Assembly (NCBI GenBank): GCA_014529385.2
Contig: CM043944.1
Coordinates: forward strand, 74,055,384 to 74,119,383
DNA length: 64,000 bases
Reading direction: 5' to 3'
Origin: Adiantum capillus-veneris
Taxonomy: Eukaryota; Streptophyta; Polypodiopsida; Polypodiales; Pteridaceae
The position numbers and the translations under genes were made by a program. The notes beneath the pieces were generated by a model that was not told the origin of the DNA, did no database searches, and was given only the letters and a program-made list of their open reading frames with translations. Each line of letters starts with the position of its first letter. The stretch's first letter is position 1. Shown here piece by piece: positions 1 through 11,840 of this stretch.

Positions 1-2
1 GG

Positions 3-410
3 GTGGAAGCTAGGGGTGACAAATGTGTAGAGGATACCAAGAAAGGGGATGACGGGGAGGCCAAGAAGGGGAAAGAGGCAGAAAAGGAAAAGGCACGCAA
101 TGCGATGAAGGGGGACGGGCCTGAGGATGCCAAGAAGGAAGTGACAATGGAGGATACAAAAGTGGACAGTACTGACGGGAGTGCGGATCTTGAAGCTGAA
201 GATGCTGTGCAAAAGGCACGCAATGCGATGAAGGGGGACGGGCCCGAGGATGCCAAGAAGGAAGGGACAATGGAGGATACAAAAGTGGACAGTACTGACA
301 GAAGTGCGGATCCTGAACCTGAAGATGCTGTGCAAAAGATGTCAGGTGATTCCACTAATTTGATGACCCTGTCTCGGAGCTTTTTAGTCTGCAAAGAAAG
401 AGCTTTTTAG
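3..410 (+). CDS. acidic/basic repeat ORF, open at window start
   Basis: The frame is already open at the window edge, so this is probably the end of a longer coding exon. It ends at a TAG at 408-410. The protein is extremely rich in Lys, Glu and Asp and contains a 41-residue unit repeated about twice (KARNAMKGDGPEDAKKE followed by TMEDTKVDSTD). No catalytic domain is visible. It could be the 5' exon of the phosphatase-like gene whose remains lie at 11986-12836, because the E1 retrotransposon sits between them inside intron-like sequence. A possible donor (cag|gtgatt) lies at 345/346. That link is inference; it may equally be an unrelated low-complexity ORF. Confidence 0.4.
   Translation: MEARGDKCVEDTKKGDDGEAKKGKEAEKEKARNAMKGDGPEDAKKEVTMEDTKVDSTDGSADLEAEDAVQKARNAMKGDGPEDAKKEGTMEDTKVDSTDRSADPEPEDAVQKMSGDSTNLMTLSRSFLVCKERAF
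91..336 (+). repeat. 123-bp in-frame tandem duplication
   Basis: Two adjacent copies, starting at 91 and 214, are nearly identical. The period of 123 nt is 41 codons, so the reading frame is kept. The duplication makes the repeated acidic segment of the overlapping ORF. Confidence 0.85.
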
Positions 411-598
411 TACCAGATTGAGTACTGTATAGTACAATGTAGTTTTCCAATGTTACAATACTACTGTGTAATATTGTGCCACAATATGATACTGTATAGT
501 ACAAAGCAGTTTTCCAATGTACACTTCTACTATGCAATATTGTACCACAATATGATACTGTATAGTACCCAATTTGGTACTTTGGTATTGTATAGTAT
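411..598. repeat. AGTAC-rich 66/67-bp repeat, intron-like flank of E1
   Basis: The phrase tactgtatagtac recurs at 423, 490 and 556, giving a 66-67-bp period with intervening sequence such as ttttccaatgt and aatattgtgccacaatatga. There is no coding sequence. Similar AGTAC/GTACCA-rich sequence flanks the other side of E1 (11841 onward) and fills 12837-13440 and 16490-17550, so this is a dispersed low-complexity family. It is the 5' flank of the E1 insertion. Confidence 0.7.
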
Positions 599-2198
599 TG
601 ATAGCCGTTTTTCGGCTCTCCATAATTGCCATACTAAGTTACTCCACCCTACCAAATTCACCCAAACGCTATGGCTATCCCTACCATTTCACTGTACATA
701 GGCATGTGTGAGTTAGGGGGCTTTTCCCATATCTTCTTAAAAACCCTCAACCAGCTAGTCACTGGGCTAGTTGAGCCAAAAAAAAAAAAAAAAAGTATAT
801 TATGGCCTCTTTGTGTGTAAATATTTCATTGTATATATGGCCTAAATATAGGGATTTTTTATAATTATTTTGGTATTTTATTTAAATATTTCTACTTAGG
901 TGTGTGCTTTATTAAACCTATGTACACCTTCTTTCATCCTCTTACACCATAATTATATTTTTTGCCAATATGTACATACTCTAACCTCATATTTTTCCTT
1001 TATACAAATCACTCCCACATTTTCACCCTCACCCTCGTGAAAACAAAAAATTGATTTCTACTCATTGGTTACGTTTATTATATTATTTACTTGCATACCT
1101 TTTCCTCTTTCACCCAAAATAATTCAAGGAGGGACCATATCATATGATTCCAATATCTTTCCATATCCATAACTCCTCCATATTTTTATTATTATTTTTA
1201 CTCATTATTCTAACACCATGTGCTCATTGAGCTAAAGTCCATGAATAGTCCATACACTAGTCCCACCATGTATATATTTCTTTATTCACCAATAATCCTC
1301 CTCCATGCATGGGTCAAGGGAAACTTGGATGCTTTGTATTATAATATGACAAAGGAGGGGCTCACTCTTGGATGCATTGTACAAATTCAACAAAGGAGGG
1401 GGCCACTAAAAGACTTTTGCAGGCATAAAAAACAGGCTTTTTGGTGAGAATTTTGGCACCTATCTCCACTCCGAATTTGGAGCGGTGGTCAAAAGAGAAA
1501 ATGTAGCCCACGGTCTCAGTAATCACCTCAAATTTTTTCATGGCTTTTGGAGCTACCAGCGGTGAGCTATGATTTTTTGAGTGGACCCCAGTCTGCCCAC
1601 TTTTCTCACAAGTAGCCCTTAGTCTTCTCTCACCCTTCCACACACCTACTCACTCTTACACATCCCTCCCTCTCCTTCCCTCACTCAAACCTGTAATTTC
1701 CATGGTTTCTCCCACCCTCTTCACCATTACCCTTCTCTCTCATCCCTATAGTTCTTTTATGAACCTCTACATACATACACCCTCTCCATGTTTCTCTCTA
1801 TTGCTTCTATGTTACAATTTCATTTACCTCTCCTAAAAATATGTAAAATTCAGCATCTTAACCATGATAACTTCTGCAAATTGAGGATTTTTCATCAACA
1901 AATCCTCTTTTCATCGTGGTGGTCAACCGTGGCGGCGGCGTAAAGAAGCGAAGAAGAAGAAGAAGACCAGCGGTCATTTTTTCCACAATCTACACAAGGG
2001 TGAGTTCAAGCTTCTTCAAAGCTTCACCATCTCAATGATTCTCTTTTAATTCACCCCTCTTCCTTCATCAAACCAACTCACTCTACCCATTGTAAATGTA
2101 ACATTAACTTTCTAGTGATTACTAACGACTAACATACTAACACAAAATAGCATTGACCTAACCATAAAAGACACCTCACCTGAAGACGTGTATAGTAA

Positions 2199-2249
<51 letters not shown>

Positions 2250-3272
2250 CTTACTTACTTTCACCTTATCTACCATCAATAATGCTCTCTTTTGAGCCCA
2301 CAACCATGACTCAAGCAGACCAAGAAGGCCCACAATGTTTTGACATTCAAAAAAATCATAATCCTGATTTGTTAGCTTGTAAATTAGGATTTCCAATAAT
2401 CTTTATGAGGGCTCTCCAACCTATAAATAGACCCCTCTCCTTCTTGTAAAACAACCTCCAATATCTCACATAGCACCCCAACACTTTATGCGTGAGGAGA
2501 GACTTAGGTGTAGCAACCACTTGTGAGCTTCACTCTTGGTGTGAGAGAAGCCTTCAAGCTACACATTGTAAGTGAGAGAGCGTGAGTTCCACAAATCTCA
2601 AAATCACTATTGTATATGCTCCTTCATCATCAATAAATTGAGGTTTGGTGCATCAAAGGCGTGATTCGACGTTCAAATCTTCGTCCTTCCATTTGTGCAA
2701 TACGGTTTGGTGAATTCAAGGTGACTTGTGTATTTTGAGTTTTTATCGATTGATCTTGATTTTAGAAAGTGTTTTAGTGTGTTTTTCATTGCCATTTTTT
2801 TGTCCATTGTAAGAGGGTATTGTGGTGAGAGGTCTCCCACACCCTAAGACAGTGTGTGTGTGTGTGTTTTGGCAATGTTTAGCAATCACTAAGCATTGAG
2901 TGAGTTTTGTACAAGTTCTATGATAGCATCATAACGAACCATCTCCATTTGCAAGTCACAAATAAGGTATTACGCAAGATCCTTTCCTCTCTCTCTCCCC
3001 TTTGCTCTAGCTCTCTCTGGTCCATTTCATGTGTGTCTTGGTGTGAGGTTGCTTGTGTGTGTTGTGTGGTGCATCTTCTTGGTTGTGCCAAAATCTCTCT
3101 TGCGTCCTAGTTCGCATACCATAACTAGGTGGTACCCCTATCTTATTTGGGTTTGGCTGTGGGTTTGTTGTTGTGTTGTGCTTGTGGTTGCCTGAGCCCC
3201 AATTGAGCAGCACGGGAGCCTTGAGGGGTGTTTAGAGGTCGCCTCTCTTGTTGCCTGCCCCGGACCGCCTCA
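599..3272 (+). repeat. E1 5' LTR
   Basis: This 2674-bp repeat starts TG and ends CA and matches 9181-11840 almost base for base. The main visible differences are microsatellite lengths, such as the CT tract at 2202-2240 against the shorter one at 10796-10812. It contains a likely promoter stretch: a TATA-like motif (ctataaatagacccct) around 2430, then the CT-rich and GT-rich sequence typical of a transcribed R-U5. It should drive the element's RNA. The AT-rich first kilobase has no gene. Confidence 0.93.
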
Positions 3273-3275
3273 ATT

Positions 3276-3294
3276 TTGGTGCCCCCACGGAGGA
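3276..3294 (+). promoter_or_regulatory. E1 primer-binding-like site
   Basis: Immediately after the 5' LTR the sequence is TTTTGGTGCCCCCACGGAGG. TGG near the LTR edge is what a tRNA 3' CCA end would pair with. E2 has the related TTTTGGTGCCCTCACTGAGG at the same place, so the site is conserved between two elements. Which tRNA primes was not determined. Confidence 0.65.
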
Positions 3295-3350
3295 ACAGGC
3301 TTGTGTATGTTTTGTGAAGGCTCAACCTTTAGGATAATCAAGTAGCTTGC

Positions 3351-3563
3351 ATGAATCACGAGAATTTGTTTGATCCCTTCATTCCCATTGCAAGGCAAAA
3401 GGTACACATAATTGTTAGTACTAAGTTGCAATTTCAGCGAGTAATTCGTAGAATTTTAGGTCCTCTTAGGTTGGTAGAGATAAACGCATCAGTAAATCCT
3501 TTTATTTTGCCTCTCATTAGGTACGACCTTAGTTTGGACGTCTATATTTTTGTTTTGTTTTAA
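3351..3563 (+). CDS. pre-gag small ORF, copy A (70 aa)
   Basis: A 70-codon ORF starts at ATG 3351 in the E1 leader. It is clearly related to the next ORF (3585-3803) and to one in E2 (27765-27983). Shared features in order are an I-V-I stretch, S-x-K-x-x-FQ, a central G-x-x-R-x-x-EI, then NP-x-ILPLI-x-Y and S-x-DV-x-IF-x-L at the very C-terminus. The three proteins end at the same residue. This copy is the most diverged. It shares the gag reading frame but is cut off by TAA. The function is unknown. No signal peptide or zinc motif is visible, and alternating hydrophobic residues suggest a compact beta-rich fold. Confidence 0.65.
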   Translation: MNHENLFDPFIPIARQKVHIIVSTKLQFQRVIRRILGPLRLVEINASVNPFILPLIRYDLSLDVYIFVLF

Positions 3564-3584
3564 GAATTAGGTCATGCATAGACC

Positions 3585-3803
3585 ATGGATAATGGCCCAG
3601 GAATACAGGTTTTTCCCTTTCATTTCACTCCACACATTAGAGTAAACATTGCAATTAGTAGAAAAATCCATTTTCAACAACGTATGGTATTCATGTTTGG
3701 TTCCCAAAGAGTAGGAGAAATTCTCGCGTCACCAAACCCTGTCATTCTACCTCTTATTGATTATCATAGGTCATTTGATGTGAATATTTTTATTTTGTTG
3801 TAG
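3585..3803 (+). CDS. pre-gag small ORF, copy B (72 aa)
   Basis: This second tandem copy begins 22 nt after copy A and ends 84 nt before the gag start. It is the one closest to the E2 protein. Both have SRKI-x-FQQR, VFMFG, EIL, the P-V/I pair, then SFDV and a final hydrophobic triplet. The DNA differs at many third codon positions while these residues are kept, for example the SRKI-x-FQQR stretch encoded quite differently in the two elements. That is the signature of protein-level selection. The product is unknown and is encoded by the element, not the host. Confidence 0.72.
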   Translation: MDNGPGIQVFPFHFTPHIRVNIAISRKIHFQQRMVFMFGSQRVGEILASPNPVILPLIDYHRSFDVNIFILL

Positions 3804-3887
3804 AATAGATTGCAATTTAGAAAATATTATTGTGTAAATCTTTTAAAGAAAGAAAAAACAAAAACGCGTCACTTTGAAATCAATTCA

Positions 3888-6800
3888 ATGGAGATCCAAC
3901 GCCAAATGTCTGGATATCCTCTTTTCTTTGGAGAGCCTGGAGAGGATGCAGAATTATTTCTAGCGAATTTCAAGATGTCTTGCCGTATCAAGAGGATAGT
4001 AACTGATCAAGAACGTGTAGAAATGTTTGAGGTGGTCCTTAGGAAAGATGCTAGCACTTGGTTTGACTCTTTGCCTGAGGAAGTTAAAGGGAATTACACG
4101 AAATTTTTGAATCGTTTCAAGAAATACTTCTTTGATCCCCAAAACACTCAGAAATTATGGCAAGACATTGTTTCTCATAAGCAAAAAGACTTAGATGACT
4201 TCTACTTGTACAAGCAAGAGTTCCTACTTCTTTGGGCTCTATGGATACGCAATGTTGCTAACCCTGGTGATGGTGCAGAATTTCTAAAGAAGGAGAGGTT
4301 CATAGCCAGACTCTTTCCTGACCTTAAGGTAAAAGTTGAGGCGGGTGCACTTGCTACCTTTGATACAGCTGAAACTAGGGCTGATGACAAATACAGGAAA
4401 CTCAAGTGCTTAAGGGGGGAGGTTCCAATAGAAGGTCTTAGACCCAAAGGTAAGTCACAAGCATCAACATCTAAGGAGCTTCTTGAGGTAACGACGGAAG
4501 TGATTGAGAAGTTAAATGAATCTTTAAGCAGCTTGTCAATTCACCTTGCACAAGCCGTAGGTCCAAAGGGACAAGCAAAGAAGTCTGAAGAGCGAGACCC
4601 ACGACCTAGGAGAGTCTTGCAATGTTGGAATTGCGGTGAGTCTGGACATGGGATGTATAATTGTCCTTGGCCCCGTGGGGAGCCAGGGAGACCTAACTTG
4701 AATTACCCAGTGATGAATGCAGGTGAAGGAACTAGTCAGCAACCACGGCTTATACAAAGGCCAAATGGAGCAAGACCACCTCCACAAGGAGTGGAAGGAG
4801 TTCCACCTTTGCCAGACCCAAACGTGCATGTGGTAGAGGTGACAAATTCAAGAGAGGTTGACATGGAAGAAAATGGCATTAAGCGTGGCCGAGGGAAAGG
4901 TAAGGAGGAAGAAGGAGTTACATCACAAAGTGACCATGGACGAGAAAAGAAGGCAAAGGAGACCAAGGAAGCTAAGAGGACTCGTCGTCGTATCAACCTC
5001 CAAGACTTTCCTCTTGGACATGGAATGGCTCCATACAACCTGTTGGAAGACATGAGAGGTAAGGGTCCTGATATCTCATGGCCTCAATTTCTTGCATTAT
5101 GTCCACAAGTTAAGAGGGATTTAACAAGGGCAGTTAGCACTAGGAGAAAGGTAAAAGAGAGTGTGCCTGTTGTAAAAATTGCACAAGCTAAAATGAATGA
5201 GGACATTACACCTGTGCTAGATTGTTACATAAAAGGGATATTGGTTAGGAAAGGTCTAGTGGATGGGGGTGCACAAATTTGCATCATGACAGAGGGACTC
5301 ATGCAAAAACTAGGCATGCACATCCATGAGACACCTGAAATTAAGGTCAAGATGGCAAACAATAGCAAGGCTAGGTGCGTAGGCATTTGTAAAAATGTTT
5401 TTGTGGAGGCCTTTGGCATTAAGAAGGCAGTGGATTTCTATGTCATGTCTACCAAAGGAAATGGTTACCCATTTATCCTAGGGAGACCATGGCTAATGAA
5501 AATGCGAGCTTTGCAGGATTGGGAGAGTGGAAAGCTAATTTGCAGGAACGACAATCATAAGAAGGTTGTCTTTGACATGAAGGAGCAACGCCAAGAGGAG
5601 CTCCATGAAGAATCATCTCAAAGTGAGATGGAAAAAGGTTGGACCGATAGCACTTCAGAAGAAGAAAGTAGCGGCAACATTATTGAAGAGGAGTCTTCCA
5701 TCGAAGTCATGGGGGTAAGGTTTAAGCCAACCAACCAAGAGACCTCTTGTCAAGGTTTGGAGGAGGTAGGTTCCCAAGAGAACCAAAAAGTGGAAGATGA
5801 AAGAATGCTAGAAGGTATGCTATCTACAACACTTACAAAGGATGAAAGAGAGGAGTTCAAATGTGTGCTAAGGAAATTTCCTAGGCTTTTTGCTAAAGAA
5901 TACAGCGATGTGCGTGGAGTAGATGCTGTTCAACACAAAATTGAGTTGAAGCCAGAGGCCACACCTAAGGCTCAGAAGCTACGAAGGCTAGGAGTTATCA
6001 AGGAGCAGGCTTTACTCAAGGAGGTAAGAAAGCTTCTAGCAGCAGGTTTCATTTATCCAGTGGAGAATTCAGAGTGGGTCTCTCCCGTTGTTGTCACTCC
6101 TAAGAAAAACGGAAAGTGGAGGGTGTGTGTCGATTACCGTCCACTCAATGAGGCAACAAAAAGAGATCACTTTCCCCTCCCATTTCAGGATGAGATACTA
6201 AATGAGGTAGCTAGTCATGAGAAGTACACTGTGTGTGATGGCTACTCAGGCTACTTTCAAATAGGTATCGCATTGGAAGATCAATTGAAAACAACCTTTA
6301 TCACTCCTTGGGGTTGTTATGCTTTTAGAGTCATGCCATTTGGTCTGACAAATGCTCCTGCAACATTCCAACGTTTCATGAACATGGTGTTTCAAGCATT
6401 CTTTGGAAAGTCAATTAGGGTCTTCATTTATAGCTCAAAATCATTGCATCTACAAAGGGTAGAAGAAGGTTTAAAGAAGCTCTACGACATGGGAGGTCAA
6501 CTCAACCCCGACAAGTGCCACATAGGTGAGGATGAAGTGATCTTGCTCGGTCACAAGGTTTCCTATAAAGGCATTGAGGTGGATCCTTCAAAAGCAAAGG
6601 CTCTTATTGAGCTACTATCACCCAAGAGTCTTAAGGAGGTCATCTCATTCATTCAAAAGGTGAAGTATATGTCACGCTTCATTCACTTAGCCTCAGAGTT
6701 ACTTCACCCTTTGCAAAAGTTGACACAACAAGTAGAATTTGCATGGTCTGATGAGCTTGAAGAGTACTTTTGTAACATTAAAGCCATTTTGTCAGAGCTA

Positions 6801-9293
6801 CCAACACTCATGCCTCCTTGTTGGGAGTACACATTCTTTGTTAGGTCTAGTGCTGGGAAAGAAACAATTGGTGCAGTTTTGCTACAACAAGATCCCTAAA
6901 GTACCGGGATGCGGCCCATCTACTTTGCTAGTAGGGTCATGAATGCTTTAGAGAGAGGCTACACGGAGGTAGAACTCATGATTCTTTCTCTCATGTTTGC
7001 GATAAGGAAGTTTAGATCCTACTTGCTCCCAAAACCTTTTGTAATCCTCACCGCAGAGAATTTGTTCCCTTGGGTGTCATCTCAAATGAATCTTAGTACT
7101 AGGATCTCAAAGTGGATTATGGAGTTGCAAGAGTTTCAATACTCTTTCAAGGTAGAAGAGAGTGTGCGTGCACAATTGGCAGGGATTCTCACTTATAGGG
7201 TGCCTGAAAAGGAGATTAAGGTGCCTGAAGTAAAGACCCTACCATTGCCACCACCAAAAAGTATTCCTAATGCTTTTACCTTGTTATTTGATGGAGCTTT
7301 TCGTCGAGCCACAGGAAAAGCAGGGGGAGGGCTAGTGTTGCTCAACCCAAGTGGAGAGGTGGTCATGAAAGAGAAGTTTAATCTACCAAGTTCAGCTAGC
7401 AACAATGAAGCAGAATATGACACACTACTTCATGGTTTAAAAATATGCATTGGCCATGATATACAACGTCTCATGGTAAAAGGGGATGCACTTCTCATTG
7501 TGAAGCAGATTTTAGGCATTTGGGCATGCAAAAATGAAAGACTAAGGGCCAAAGTTCATACCATCCGTAGGCTATTTAATCAATTTGAGGAGGTGCAATT
7601 ATATCATATTCCTAGGGAACAAAATGAAGATGCTGATTTACTTGCACAACAAGCCATTGCATGTGTAAAGAAAGAAGTGCAGGTCATCATGGTGGCGGCT
7701 GCTGTGAAGCAACCGAGGTACCAGGGATTGGAGTCATTGGCTCCCATCATTGGCTACATTTTGGAGGGTGAGTTTCCACCAAACTTCACAAAAGATCAAA
7801 AGAGGAGACTCATGAAGAAGGCAAGCATGTATCTCTTCCTAGAAGGCTCCCTCTATCAAAGTGGGAAGGATCAAGTGTGCAAAAGAGTACCAACTATCGA
7901 GGAAATTCCAGCCATTCTAAAAGGTTTGCATGAAGAGGCATGTGGTGGTCATTTTGCCCAAGAATCAAATGTGAAGAAGATTTTGCTTGCGGGGTATGTT
8001 TGGCCAAGCTTGCATGTGGATGTTCAACATTGGTGTAAAAGCTGTCACAATTGTCAGATAAATGGAAATAGAAGGTTGGTGCATGGCCCGAGGCAAATAG
8101 TGCTTGCAAATGGACCCTTTGAAAAGTGGGGCATTGATGCTATGGGTCCTCTGCCTAGGACAAAAAATGGTAAAGTCTACATTCTAGTGGCTGTAGACTA
8201 TATGACTAGGTGGGTGGAAGCTCAAAGTGTGGCAAGAGTGAATGAGAGGACAGTTAGCAAGTTTGTGTACACTCACATTTGTTGCAGATTTGGCACACCT
8301 TTGGAGATCGTTTCTGATAATGGTCGAGGATTTAGGAAGGGCTTGCTCACAGAAGTTTGTAATGAGCTTCACATTCTACATCGGCATAGCACACCCTACT
8401 ATCCTCAATCAAATGGTTTGGTAGAGAGGGCTAATGGTGTCATTGTAGGAATCATTAGAAAGATGGTGCAAAACAAGACAAAATTATGGGATGACTTCTT
8501 GGATGGTGCCTTGTGGGCATATTGAACCACATATAGGGAAGCCACGGAGTTCACACCATTTCACTTGGTCTATGGTCAAGAGGCTTTGCAGCTTATCGAG
8601 CTCAACATTCCAACAATGCGACTTCATGGCAAAGAAGCACAAGATGATCAAGAGGTATGGATGCATCGACTTCTTACGTTAGTGGAGCTTGAGTGGAAAA
8701 GAGAAGCAGCATATGAGTGCTACAAGAGGAAAGCCACACAAGCGAAAGAAAAGCTCGACAAGAAACTAAAGGACAAAGGCATCAAGGAAGGAGAGCTTGT
8801 GCTAAGGTATGACAATCGACTTGACAATCATTTTGATGCCAAGTTTGAAACTAGATGGCAAGGGCCATACATAGTCAAGAAGGCTTTCAATTCAAGTTAC
8901 TATCAGCTTATGGACTTGAATGGTAAAGAACACTCCAGGAAGGTAAACGGGTATCGCTTGAAGCCCTATTTGAGTCGCCTTCTACCAAAGGATCTACCAA
9001 AGATCTGTCCAAAGGCCGCTGTCTCATGTAAGTATTGTTACATGAAGCATGAGTGTAACTCTAGCCAAAATTCTGAGGGGCCAAACAATGAAGATCTCGT
9101 CAAGGACTCTGAAGCACTCTCTTTGAAAAAATGCTCTATGATGGTACATGAATATACCATCATCCTGGGGGGAGGGCTAATGATAGCCGTTTTTCGGCTC
9201 TCCATAATTGCCATACTAAGTTACTCCACCCTACCAAATTCACCCAAACGCTATGGCTATCCCTACCATTTCACTGTACATAGGCGTGTGTGA
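3888..9293 (+). pseudogene. gag-pol: E1 Gag-Pol polyprotein, three blocks separated by stops
   Basis: Start chosen at ATG 3888 because the conserved gag begins there; the frame is open back to 3804. One frame runs through, broken by TAA 6897-6899 and TGA 8523-8525. In order it has: the capsid domain (TWFDSL); a CCHC zinc knuckle (CWNCGESGHGMYNC, about residues 246-259); protease (VDGGAQ near residue 459, then ILGRPWL); RT from about 5940; RNase H; a second RNase H (FDGA at 7290, NNEAEY, KGDA); and integrase with HHCC zinc finger (about 7930-8060), core D-D-E (GIDAMG, SDNGRG, GLVERANG) and a C-terminal domain. At 6424 the RT reads VFIYSS where Ty3 enzymes have I/VDD before the YS, so both catalytic Asp are gone. 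The tail crosses the PPT and stops inside the 3' LTR at 9291. Confidence 0.93.
9165..9180 (+). promoter_or_regulatory. E1 polypurine tract
   Basis: The purine run CTGGGGGGAGGGCTAA directly precedes the 3' LTR, where plus-strand DNA synthesis would be primed. It lies inside the end of the pol reading frame. Confidence 0.85.
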
Positions 9294-11840
9294 GTTAGGG
9301 GGCTTTTCCCATATCTTCTTAAAAACCCTCAGCTAGCTAGTCACTAGGCTAGTTGAGCCAAAAAAATAAAAAAAATAAAAAAATAAAAGTATATTATGGC
9401 CTCTTTGTGTGTAAATATTTCATTGTATATATGGCCTAAATATAGGAATTTTTTATAATTATTTTGGTATTTTATTTAAATATTTCTACTTAGGTGTGTG
9501 CTTTATTAAACCTATATACACCTTCTTGCATCCTCTTACACCATAATTATATTTTTTGCCAATATGTACATACTCTAACCTCATATTTTTCCTTTATACA
9601 AATCACTCCCACATTTTCACCTTCACCCTCGTGAAAACAAAAAATTGATTTCTACTCATTGGTTACGTTTATTATATTATTTACTTGCATACCTTTTCCT
9701 CTTTCACCCAAAATAATTCAAGGAGGGACCATATCATATGATTCCAATATCTTTCCATATCCATAACTCCTCCATATTTTTATTATTATTTTTACTCATT
9801 ATTCTAACACCATGTGCTCATTGAGCTAAAGTCCATGAATAGTCCATACACTAGTCCCACCATGTATATATTTCTTTATTCACCAATAATCCTCCTCCAT
9901 GCATGGGTGAAGGGCAACTTGGATGCTTTGTATTATAATATGATAAAGGAGGGGCTCACTCTTGGATGCATTGTACAAATTCAACAAAGGAGGGGGCCAC
10001 TAAAAGACTTTTGCAGGCATAAAAAACAGGCTTTTTGGTGAGAATTTTGGCACCTATCTCCACTCCGAATTTGGAGCGGTGGTCAAAAGAATAATGTAGC
10101 CCACGCTCTCAGTAATCACCCCAAGTTTTTTCATGATTTTTGGAGCTCCCAGCGGTGAGCTATGATTTTCTGAGTGGACCCCAGTCTGCCCACTTTTCTC
10201 ACAAGTAGCCCTTAGTCTTCTCTCACCCTTCCACACACCTACTCACTCTTGCACATCCCTCCCTCTCCTTCCTCACTCAAACCTGCAATTTCCATGGCTT
10301 CTCCCACCCTCTTCACCATTACCCTTCTCTCTCATCCCTATAGTTCTTTTATGAACCTCTACATACATACACCCTCTCCATGTTTCTCTCTATTGCTTCT
10401 ATGTTACAATTTCAGTTACCTCTCCTAAAAATATCTAAAATTCAGCATCTTAACCATGATAACTTCTGCAAATTGAGGATTTTTCATCAACAAATCCTCT
10501 TTTCATCATGGTGGTCAACCGTGGCGGCGGCGTAAAGAAGCGAAGAAGAAGAAGAAGACTAGCGGTCATTTTTTTCACAATCTACACAAGGGGGAGTTCA
10601 AGCTTCTTCAAAGCTTCACCATCTCAATGATTCTCTTTTAATTCACCCCTCTTCCTTCATCAAATCAAATCACTCTACCCATTGTAAATGTAACATTAAC
10701 TTTCTAGTGATTACTAACGACTAACATACTAACACAAAATAGCATTGACCTAACCATAAAAGACACCTCACCTCAAGACATGTGTATAGTAAAATTCTCT
10801 CTCTCTCTCTCTTTCTCTCTCCTTACTTACTTTCACCTTATCTACCATCAATAATGCTCTCTTTTGAGGCCACACCCATGACTCAAGCACACAAAGAAGG
10901 CCCACAATGTTTTGACATTCAAAAAAATCATAATCCTGATTTGTTAGCTTGTAAATTAGGATTTCCAATAATCTTTATGAGGGGTCTCCAACCTATAAAT
11001 AGACCCCTCTCCTTCTTGTAAAACAACCTCCAATATCTCACATAGCACCCCAACACTCTATGCGTGAGGAGAGACTTAGGTGTAGCAACCACTTGTGAGC
11101 TTCACTCTTGGTGTGAGAGAAGCCTTCAAGCTACACATTGTAAGTGAGAGAGCGTGAGTTCCAAAAATCTCAAAACCACTATTGTATATGCTCCTTCATC
11201 ATCAATAAATTGAGGTTTGGTGCATCAAAGGCGTGATTCGACGTTCAAATCTTCGTCCTTCCATTTGTGCAATACGGTTTGGTGAATTCAAGGTGACTTG
11301 TGTATTTTGAGTTTTTATCGATTGATCTTGATTTTAGAAAGTGTTTTAGTGTGTTTTTCATTGCCATTTTTTTGTCCATTGTAAGAGGGTATTGTGGTGA
11401 GAGGTCTCCCACACCCTAAGATAGTGTGTGTGTGTTTTGGCAATGTTTAGCAATCACTAAGCATTGAGTGAGTTTTGTACAAGTTCTATTATAGCATCAT
11501 AACGAACCATCTCCATTTGCAAGTCACAAATAAGGTATTACGCAAGATCCTTTCCTCTCTCTCTCCCCTTTGCTCTAGCTCTCTCTGGTCCATTTCATGT
11601 GTGTCTTGGTGTGAGGTTGCTTGTGTGTGTTGTGTGGTGCATCTTCTTGGTTGTGCCAAAATCTCTCTTGCGTCCTAGTTCGCATACCATAACTAGGTGG
11701 TGCCCCTATCTTGTTTGGGTTTGGATGTGGGTTTGTTGTTGTGTTGTGCTTGTGGTTGTCCCAGCCCCAATTGAGCAGCACGGGAGCCTTGAGGGGTGTT
11801 GAGAGGTCGCCTCTCTTGTTGCCCGCCCTGGACCGCCTCA
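9181..11840 (+). repeat. E1 3' LTR
   Basis: This 2660-bp copy of the 5' LTR begins TGATAGCC and ends CCGCCTCA, and is followed by the target duplication GTAT at 11841. Besides microsatellite length it differs from the 5' copy by scattered substitutions and small changes, for example an A-rich insertion-like difference near 9361-9387. Confidence 0.93.

Larger units (their letters stand above)
599..11840 (+). mobile_element. E1: complete Ty3/gypsy LTR retrotransposon
   Basis: Two long direct repeats (599-3272 and 9181-11840) begin TGATAGCC and end CCGCCTCA. They enclose a primer-binding-like site, two small ORFs, gag-pol and a polypurine tract. The flanking GTAT at 595-598 and 11841-11844 is a 4-bp target duplication. 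Pol order is protease, RT, RNase H, a second RNase H and integrase. The second RNase H and the DGYSGYFQI motif point to the Tat/Athila side of Ty3 rather than to chromoviruses. Three defects inactivate it: stops at 6897 and 8523, and loss of the RT Asp-Asp. The LTRs still look very similar by eye, so insertion seems fairly recent. Confidence 0.93.

Noticed and set aside
1220-1643. Short ORFs inside the E1 LTRs (repeated at 9814-10236)
   Set aside because: They lie in the LTR, occur in both copies simply because the LTR is duplicated, and show no conserved domain.
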